Assembly: GCA_013044165.1 (NCBI GenBank)
Contig: JABEVB010000081.1
Location: forward strand, 1-32,898
Direction of reading: 5' to 3'
Source: Phycisphaerales bacterium
Lineage (GTDB): Bacteria; Planctomycetota; Phycisphaerae; WQYP01
Length of the DNA stretch: 32,898 nucleotides
Part shown: piece by piece, positions 27,054-32,898 of the stretch
Layout: each line of letters opens with the position of its first letter
Position numbering within the stretch: the first letter of the stretch is position 1
The notes under the pieces: generated by a model
Told to the model about the DNA's origin: nothing
Database searches by the model: none
The model's input: only the letters and a program-made list of their open reading frames with translations
Position numbers and translations under genes: made by a program

Positions 27054-27446
27054 TTACTTCTGTTTATTCTTCCGCAGAATGGTTTTAATCTGCAGATACA
27101 TTTCCCCAACGAACGCCATGAGCACCGCCACTATGGTGGCTATGCCACCAAAACCATACCGATCATCCAGCCAGTGTCCCACAAGCCCAAAAATAAGGAT
27201 GACACCAAAAAATTCCACGCCCATCGCGGCAAAACGGGCAAAGCTCGCCATAGAGCTTGCGTTCTGCTCGGCGCTCATGCCAGATGGCTTTTCCAGCCGC
27301 CGACTGGCATGATCATCCAGACGATCCAGTGCTTCCGACGCCCCACCGCTCAATTGGTGATTTTTCTCCGCAGAGCGACCATGCACGTCGTCACTTGGCT
27401 TTTGCAGGCCATTTTCGGTATCCGATTCAGGCTGCTCCTGGGCCAT
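27054..27446 (-). CDS. AtpZ/AtpI-type small F0F1-associated protein
   Basis: A 130-residue protein with a long hydrophilic N-terminal half rich in acidic and polar residues, then two membrane helices (about 68-90 and 94-118) with the family pattern FGVILIFGLVGHWLDDRYG, in which G, G and D match the ATPase gene 1 (AtpZ) family at the head of many ATP synthase operons. It ends with a lysine-rich tail. AtpZ is thought to act with AtpI in magnesium transport or c-ring assembly. ATG 27444-27446 starts the frame, with GGCGG nine bases upstream. It sits between the two AtpI-like paralogues, which is unusual. Confidence 0.75.
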   Translation of the reverse strand: MAQEQPESDTENGLQKPSDDVHGRSAEKNHQLSGGASEALDRLDDHASRRLEKPSGMSAEQNASSMASFARFAAMGVEFFGVILIFGLVGHWLDDRYGFGGIATIVAVLMAFVGEMYLQIKTILRKNKQK

Positions 27447-27507
27447 AAGTTAACCGCCGTAAAAGATTGTACTATTTTTCACAAAGTCCGTCAAGTCCCG
27501 TGGGAAG

Positions 27508-27966
27508 TTAACACTCCCGAAGATTCAACTGTTCCACTCGTATCCGACGCAATGCCCAGGCAGCACCATAATGCTCGCCAAAAGCCAACATAAAATAGAA
27601 GCTCGCCGCCCACATCAGAAAGCCTACACGATCTATCTCGCCCCCCGCGACGATAATCACGAACGCCATGCCCACCGCCGTCAACAGCGTTCGGCTCAGT
27701 GTAGCCAGCAGTGCACACCGCAAAAGGGCCTGCGCTCCGCGTCCCAACAAAACACAAAAGGGTACCGCGGCCAGCAAGCCGGCCAGTAAGTTCACGGCCG
27801 CGGCGAGGTGCATCTCGTTTATTAGCAGCGGACGATGCAGCATGGCCAACAGCGTCGTGGCCAAAAAGCCCCCCAGCAGAACCGTAATGAGCGGCACAGC
27901 CATCAAGCCCAGTCGCAGTCGCCAAATCGCCATGTTTCCAAGTACCTTCAATGGATTCCTTTGCAT
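27508..27966 (-). CDS. AtpI-like four-helix membrane protein, copy 1 (first gene of the ATP operon)
   Basis: A 152-residue membrane protein with four hydrophobic helices, first in the ATP synthase operon. It is a paralogue of the protein encoded at 26514-27029: ALLRCALLATLSR versus LLLRCAMFANMAR, then a conserved W-x-x-x-FY and a glutamate before AWA. Helix spacing also matches. It differs in lacking the N-terminal tail and in a shorter C-terminus. The ATG at 27966 has GGAG ten bases upstream. A candidate promoter with an extended -10 lies about 70 bases upstream. Family membership in AtpI is an inference from position and topology. Confidence 0.65.
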   Translation of the reverse strand: MQRNPLKVLGNMAIWRLRLGLMAVPLITVLLGGFLATTLLAMLHRPLLINEMHLAAAVNLLAGLLAAVPFCVLLGRGAQALLRCALLATLSRTLLTAVGMAFVIIVAGGEIDRVGFLMWAASFYFMLAFGEHYGAAWALRRIRVEQLNLREC

Positions 27967-28038
27967 CTAAACACTGCTCCGCAGATTATTCTCGAACCCG
28001 TCTCCGAAAAGCCAATAAATAGCTGCGGCTACTCAAGC

Positions 28039-28047
28039 AATATACCA
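28039..28047 (-). promoter_or_regulatory. Extended -10 promoter element for the ATP synthase operon
   Basis: The minus strand reads TGGTATATT, an extended -10 (TGnTATAAT type), about 70 bases before the first gene of the operon. No good -35 is present, which is tolerated with an extended -10. Confidence 0.4.
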
Positions 28048-28096
28048 TGCGGCTGCAACTATTAAACACGCCCGGCCGCACGCCTGTATTGGTATA
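28041..28096. repeat. Bulged inverted repeat: TATACCA-TGCGGC ... GCCGCA-(9)-TGGTATA
   Basis: TATACCATGCGGC (28041-28053) pairs with GCCGCA (28075-28080) and, after a nine-base bulge, TGGTATA (28090-28096). The right arm read on the plus strand is TGGTATATG, another extended -10-like element pointing to the AsmA-like gene. Function as an operator, divergent promoter pair or RNA leader is not decidable here. Confidence 0.45.
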
Positions 28097-28334
28097 TGAC
28101 TGCGGAACCGTTGATCGGTTTTATCAAATGAGCCTATGGCCATAAGGCTTCTACACACAAAGCAGCCTATCCTGCAAGCTAATGTGCGTCTGCCGATGTC
28201 GAAAGATATCGCAAAATTCTTAGTAGCTTTGCGCCCCGAGCCGTTCATGCTTACAATACAGCAGAGTATAGGGCAGGCCATCGGCTCGCCGAGGCCGCCC
28301 GAAAGTTTAAATTTTACGTAACTTATGCAATCGG

Positions 28335-31300
28335 ATGAACACTATGAACGATCAAGCAAACAATCCAAATAAAACCGCTTCACAACCTCCACAATCTCCT
28401 ACCTCCCCACCAGGCGGCTCAGGGCCGGTAGGTCCTGTGGTCTCGCCTAAACGGCGGCGCCGCTGGCCGTTGATTTTGGTAGCCGCACTCTTGGCTATTG
28501 TGCTTCTGGTGCTGGCATTGCCGAGCTTGTTGTGTACAGGCCCAGGGGTGAGTTTTATTGAGTCTAAAATTGATAGCGCCACCGGCGATCAGGTTCGCAT
28601 CGGTTCGCTTTCGTTGGGGTGGTTCACACCCACCAGAATTGAAGGGCTTAATGTGTCTGCCAAACAAGGCACTATGCTCGCCCAAGGCGTCAATATTCAT
28701 ACCGGACTTTCGCTGCTGGGGCTCCTGCAAAACTGGCGAAATCCCGGAACCATTAACATCAGCATCGCACAGTTGACATTTAAGCAACAAACACCCACAG
28801 CCGCGGCTCCAGCTCCAGCATCGGCCTCGGTCCCAGTCGCTGCAACAACCCAAAGCACAATCAAAACTTCACCGACCAACACCTTGACGCTGCCACTTAT
28901 AACCAATGGGCACCTTAAGCTCACGATTGGCAAATTCGAGTGGCAGGCTGTCGGCAGTCCCGCGGTAAACGCCGCCAATACAAAGCTTGATCTGGCGATA
29001 GACACTACGGGAGTCAGCTTACCTCTGCACTTTTCCACCACCGTGCGAGTTGGCGGTAAAAAACCTGCAGCCGTCGCCGCGGATGGCAGCTTCCAACTTT
29101 TTCAGCAAGGCCGCCTGCTGCCCGCCAAACAAATGGTTGTTGCGCTTGACGCTTCCGTAAAATCGCTCGATATGCAATCACTCAACCCGCTGCTGGCGCA
29201 GGCCGGAGTTAAACTGCAGTTTGAAAGCGGCATATTTAACGCCCATATTGCCCTCAAGGCGCAGCCGAACGAGACTGGTTCGCTGCGGGCCAAGTTGTCC
29301 ATAGACAACGTGTCGCCGCGGGGCGAGCTTCTTCGCGGCGACAAACCCGCATTTCGTCATACCACGCTTGCATTGGCCGCAACCTGGAGCCATCATCAAT
29401 TTGTCATTCTGCCATCACAACTCACCAGCGATGCAGCCATGCTTAAAATAACAGGCAAGGGATCAATAACGGCCGTTGAAGCTGCCCTTCATGGTCAGGC
29501 AGTTGCTTCTCCCGGTGCGTCCCTTGAACTGCAGGGACAAGCCGACCTACATCAGCTCTGTTCGCAAATGCCCCACCTGATGGGCATTCCGCCTAGCACA
29601 AAAGTATCAGGTGGCTCCGTCAGCCTCATCGCCACGGCAGCGCTTGAGCCGGCGGCAGCCGCTTCCGCTCGCGACTCATTGCCGCCCGTAACCATCAGTA
29701 CGCGTCTGGAAGTCAAACATCTTGACTGGAAAGACACCGTGTACAATCTCGGTCGCAAAGCAGACCTCACACTCAAGGCCACCATCAATACGCTTGGCAA
29801 GCCGGCAACAATTTCCCTGGACTCCGTCATTGACAACAGCAATGGGCCGCCATCGCAGCTTACTATCAACGGCAGCGCCAATATCTTTCAAGGCCGGCAA
29901 CTCCTTTCAGTTAATCAAATGCTCGCAAAGGCTCACCTGAGCATGAAGGCCTCGGCTCTGGACCTTGAACTAGCCAACAGTTTATTGGCTCGCATGGGCG
30001 TCAGGTTTCAGGCTCATGGCGTACTCAGCGGAACTCTCAACGCCAACCTTCAGAGTGCTCAAACGGGCGAGGCGACGGCGGAGTTTACTGTTGCCAGCGC
30101 CGCGGTTGCCGGCGTTATGTTCAAAGGCGACTCCCCCGAACTAGGCAACGTGACAATTTCTCTCGACGTGGCAAAATCCGTTAACGCCCTCGACATTCGG
30201 CGCCTTACGGTTAAGAGCCAGCCTCTGATGATAGCCGTCCACGGCCAAACCACCTTGCCGGCGATCGAAGCACTCGGAGCGGCCAACCATTCACTCACGC
30301 AAGGTACTCTTTACGCTGCCATAACTTGTCACCTGCCCGAACTCACCGCAGCATTCTCACGCACGCTGGGACTTGATCAGTCCCACATAAGCATTCAAAA
30401 AGGCGAGATACAATTGGGCGCGGCTCTGTCGGGCACACCCGGCCAATCAGCCGCCACTGTTACAGTAATCACATCCACCGTGCATGGACAGCGGCTTGGG
30501 CAAGATTTTGCCATTGATCCCATCAGCATTTCTGCCGGTGCTCAATGCCATGGTAAACCGTGGGAACTCACTCAACTCGCCATTCGCCAATCCACCGATC
30601 AAGGCTCGCAGGGCACTCCAGGCTCAATAGCAATAGCCTCCATTACGGTCAAGCCACAGGCTGCTGATGCCAACGCCTATATGCTCACCGTTGACGCCGA
30701 CCTGCAGCAAGTCCTGGTCGAAGCCCAGCAGTTTGTAAACATGACGCAACGAACCCTTGCTGGCCAGCTTCACCTGACGCTGCTGGCCAAAAACGTGCTC
30801 TCAAGCCTGCCGGGCTATCAACTCACCCTGCAGGTTAAACACCCAGCCTTCTCATCAGGGCCTGGCCAGTTGGCTTTTAACGACTCTATCGTGAGCCTGC
30901 TTGCGGCCGGGCAGCTGCAACTTAAGTCCGGAAAGCTCGCAAGCATTCAGGATACGTCTTTGGAGTTTACCTCATCGCCCATTACCATTGGAGCCGGGGC
31001 TTTCACCCTCAACAAAACCGCAACCGGTGCAGTGGAAATACCCGCCGCAAGCGTCAGTATCGCCCGCGCCGACCTGGCGTTGCTGGCTCATATCGCCGCC
31101 CCCGTAGTGCCAATGTTGACCCGATACAACCTGGCGGGCAAACTCTCCCAAAGCACCCTCGCCGCCACATACACGGCCGGCAACATCGGCATTAGTTCGC
31201 TTCACTTGCAAATTGATGATCTGTTGCTCGCATCCACCAATCCGTCGCTTGGCGGCAATGCGTTTAAAGAAGCCCAATGGACCGCCGACCTCGCAGGAGA

Positions 31301-32768
31301 CATACACACCAGTCCGAGTTTTTCCGCCACGTTTACGAACCTGACAATGGCGACGCAGGATAAAGCTTTTGGCATCACGGCAACAGGCCCTCTGGAAGCA
31401 GGTTTAGGCCCAAAACAAACGCTCTCCCTGAATTGTCATCGTCTCTCGCTACAGGCCCAACTGCATCTGCTCAAGCCCCTACTCGTTACGCTGGGCAAAC
31501 TCGCTCCCACAGCCCAGCTATCGGGCCAACTTGCCAGCAGTATCCGTGGCGCTGCAACCGACAATGTGCTGACCATTCAAACCAATACCAGCGTCACTCA
31601 ATATCAGCTCCTTATGCCCGGCGCTGCGGCTAAACTCCCTCCCACCGACATTGCCGTAAGTTTAAATGGCACCGTTAATCTCCAGGCCAAAACCTTTACC
31701 GCTCTGGCCGACAACACTATTTCCGAAACCGCCATAGACGGCCAAGGATCCGATCGTGTGCTCATAAACAAGGGTAGCATCGCCGCTTGGGGTGCCGGTG
31801 GCAGCGAGGATATAAACGGATCAATCGAGTACGACTTGGCTCGTTTGAATATTTTGCTCCAGCCATTTCTACCTCAGGGCTTGGCTATGAGCGGTAAGCA
31901 TACCATGCCGCTGCACATCACCGGAACGCTTAGCCATGACGTCGGTCTGCGACAGTTGCGCGGCCTTGTTATCGCACCAACCGCCTTAGCCTTCGATAAA
32001 ATCTCTGTGGATGGTCTTAATCTTACCAACGGCAGCATTCCGCTGGCCGAATCCGCCGGAATCCTGACAGTCGGACCGGCGAAGATACCCGCCAACAACG
32101 GCTACATTAATCTCAACGAACAGATTGATTTTAATCAGCCGATTGCCCTGCTTGAGCAAACCGGCCCGGTCCAGATCAGCGACAACATCAATGTCAATGG
32201 TGCGCTCGGCGGATCGCTGCTGCGATTCCTGCCGCTGACATGGGGCGTCAGCAAAGATCAGGCCGGGCTTATGCAGGTAAGTGGCTTGTTAAATCTGCAA
32301 CTGCAAAAGCTCAGCCTGCCGCTGCAGCAGGCAGCGCTTAAAAAGGACGGCACACTCCAAGGCACCGTCAGTATGACACATCTAACCACACAAAGCCCGC
32401 TTTTTGGCATGATTGGCAGCGCCATCAAACCCCTCACCATGCTGCAGGGAGGCAACATGCGTGTGGCTGACAGCGGCATACGTCCCACCAACTTTAAACT
32501 TGTACAGGGACGCATTGATTACCAGCATCTCAAAATGGTGCTTACCAGCTTTGGCTTGGATCTTTCGGGTTGGGTTGCCCTCGACAACACACTGCACATG
32601 GATGTTGCTATTACTGGAGCCGGCTTGAGCGTGCCCATTCCACTGGCCATTGATGGCACGACCAGCCAACCCAAACTCAAGCTCAAGCTCTCAGCCAAAC
32701 CGCTTAAGCAGATTGGCAACACCGTTAAGCAACTGCCAAATCTGCTGAACAATATTTTCGGGCATTAG
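28335..32768 (+). CDS. Large AsmA/TamB-like membrane-anchored protein
   Basis: A 1,477-residue protein with a proline-rich cytosolic N-terminus, a basic cluster KRRRRW, one membrane helix (about 44-66), and a long outer part rich in threonine, serine and short amphipathic beta strands. Just after the helix it reads VRIGSLSLGWFTPTRIEGLNV, the typical start of AsmA-like proteins, and the end GLSVPIPLAIDGTTSQPKLKLKL matches their C-terminal pattern. This group forms long beta-groove bridges that carry lipids or assist outer membrane assembly, so a role in envelope lipid transport is inferred. The ATG at 28335 is used; ATG 28344 with GGAT upstream may be the true start. Repeat-like strands make internal domain borders hard to place. 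Confidence 0.8.
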   Translation: MNTMNDQANNPNKTASQPPQSPTSPPGGSGPVGPVVSPKRRRRWPLILVAALLAIVLLVLALPSLLCTGPGVSFIESKIDSATGDQVRIGSLSLGWFTPTRIEGLNVSAKQGTMLAQGVNIHTGLSLLGLLQNWRNPGTINISIAQLTFKQQTPTAAAPAPASASVPVAATTQSTIKTSPTNTLTLPLITNGHLKLTIGKFEWQAVGSPAVNAANTKLDLAIDTTGVSLPLHFSTTVRVGGKKPAAVAADGSFQLFQQGRLLPAKQMVVALDASVKSLDMQSLNPLLAQAGVKLQFESGIFNAHIALKAQPNETGSLRAKLSIDNVSPRGELLRGDKPAFRHTTLALAATWSHHQFVILPSQLTSDAAMLKITGKGSITAVEAALHGQAVASPGASLELQGQADLHQLCSQMPHLMGIPPSTKVSGGSVSLIATAALEPAAAASARDSLPPVTISTRLEVKHLDWKDTVYNLGRKADLTLKATINTLGKPATISLDSVIDNSNGPPSQLTINGSANIFQGRQLLSVNQMLAKAHLSMKASALDLELANSLLARMGVRFQAHGVLSGTLNANLQSAQTGEATAEFTVASAAVAGVMFKGDSPELGNVTISLDVAKSVNALDIRRLTVKSQPLMIAVHGQTTLPAIEALGAANHSLTQGTLYAAITCHLPELTAAFSRTLGLDQSHISIQKGEIQLGAALSGTPGQSAATVTVITSTVHGQRLGQDFAIDPISISAGAQCHGKPWELTQLAIRQSTDQGSQGTPGSIAIASITVKPQAADANAYMLTVDADLQQVLVEAQQFVNMTQRTLAGQLHLTLLAKNVLSSLPGYQLTLQVKHPAFSSGPGQLAFNDSIVSLLAAGQLQLKSGKLASIQDTSLEFTSSPITIGAGAFTLNKTATGAVEIPAASVSIARADLALLAHIAAPVVPMLTRYNLAGKLSQSTLAATYTAGNIGISSLHLQIDDLLLASTNPSLGGNAFKEAQWTADLAGDIHTSPSFSATFTNLTMATQDKAFGITATGPLEAGLGPKQTLSLNCHRLSLQAQLHLLKPLLVTLGKLAPTAQLSGQLASSIRGAATDNVLTIQTNTSVTQYQLLMPGAAAKLPPTDIAVSLNGTVNLQAKTFTALADNTISETAIDGQGSDRVLINKGSIAAWGAGGSEDINGSIEYDLARLNILLQPFLPQGLAMSGKHTMPLHITGTLSHDVGLRQLRGLVIAPTALAFDKISVDGLNLTNGSIPLAESAGILTVGPAKIPANNGYINLNEQIDFNQPIALLEQTGPVQISDNINVNGALGGSLLRFLPLTWGVSKDQAGLMQVSGLLNLQLQKLSLPLQQAALKKDGTLQGTVSMTHLTTQSPLFGMIGSAIKPLTMLQGGNMRVADSGIRPTNFKLVQGRIDYQHLKMVLTSFGLDLSGWVALDNTLHMDVAITGAGLSVPIPLAIDGTTSQPKLKLKLSAKPLKQIGNTVKQLPNLLNNIFGH

Positions 32769-32848
32769 CAGGCGCGGTAGAGCTTTGGCTGCCGCCACGA
32801 AGATGTTCTCTTGTTTGTCAAACCAATCTTTTTCAATCGTGTGCTCAT
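32765..32848 (-). CDS. Possible 27-residue basic peptide
   Basis: A short minus-strand ORF starts at ATG 32848 with GAGG eight bases upstream, and ends at TAA, overlapping the stop of the AsmA-like gene by four bases. The product begins MSTRLKKIGLTNKRTS and is strongly basic. No family is recognised; an opposite-strand coincidence is quite possible. The rest of the right edge (32849-32898) shows nothing identifiable. Confidence 0.25.
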   Translation of the reverse strand: MSTRLKKIGLTNKRTSSWRQPKLYRAC

Positions 32849-32898
32849 GTTGGGTCCTCGGTTAAGTTCGCGATTTTCTGGTTCAAGCGGCCGCTTCG

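Larger units (their letters stand above)
27967..28334. other. 368-base divergent control region between atp operon and AsmA-like gene
   Basis: The region holds facing extended -10 elements and a bulged inverted repeat (listed separately), and an imperfect palindrome at 28131-28149 (AGCCT-ATGGCCAT-AAGGCT). An 82-codon minus-strand frame within it has no ribosome-binding site and is not called. No tRNA or known RNA is seen. Confidence 0.4.

Noticed and set aside
28033-28281. 82-codon minus-strand ORF in the atp upstream region
   Set aside because: No ribosome-binding site, covers the promoter and inverted repeats, and the product is cysteine-rich without family likeness.

Overview
The window looks like a chromosomal segment from a member of the Planctomycetota, most likely the class Phycisphaerae. 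This is inferred from gene content: a DUF1580-type helix-turn-helix protein, a secreted TIGR03790-family protein, a zinc-ribbon plus membrane-anchored VWA-like protein, and an F-type ATP synthase operon carrying extra AtpI-like membrane proteins. No rRNA or other phylogenetic marker is present, so this is not proven.

Left part (1 to about 5,300): one end of an integrated mobile island, all genes on the minus strand. It runs from a tyrosine integrase next to an intact tRNA-Gly(CCC), through a winged-helix-like unknown and a DUF1580-like regulator, to a primase-polymerase/SF3 helicase, a 66-codon ORF over a repeat cluster, and a DUF2786-like gene cut by the window edge. The tRNA 3' end is the likely attachment site. 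The far end lies to the left of the window. Palindromes lie over the integrase promoter and upstream of the regulator gene, and an inverted pair of octamer clusters follows the helicase gene.

Middle part (about 5,400 to 19,400): chromosomal genes. On the minus strand are a soluble DUF2156 (MprF C-terminal-like) protein and a PstB-like ATPase with abnormal motifs. On the plus strand are an M20D amidohydrolase and a secreted TIGR03790 protein. A minus-strand cluster follows: rarA, 5-formyl-THF cyclo-ligase, a LysM protein with a degenerate YkuD-like C-terminus, and the zinc-ribbon/VWA protein. Next are a plus-strand PAP2 phosphatase, then gltX and a ubiD-family decarboxylase on the minus strand.

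Right part (19,463 to 27,966): a minus-strand ATP synthase operon in the order AtpI-like, AtpZ-like, AtpI-like, a, c, b, delta, alpha, gamma, beta. No epsilon gene (atpC) follows beta; the next gene is ubiD. The two AtpI-like proteins are recognisable paralogues. A divergent control region with two facing extended -10 elements separates the operon from a 1,477-residue AsmA/TamB-like membrane-anchored protein on the plus strand. A 27-codon minus-strand ORF with a good ribosome-binding site closes the window.

The best candidates for something unusual are the motif-altered PstB-like protein beside the DUF2156 gene, the duplicated AtpI-like pair with absent atpC, the LysM/YkuD protein without catalytic residues, and the repeat-bearing replication and control regions of the island. 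All domain calls are made by eye from motifs.
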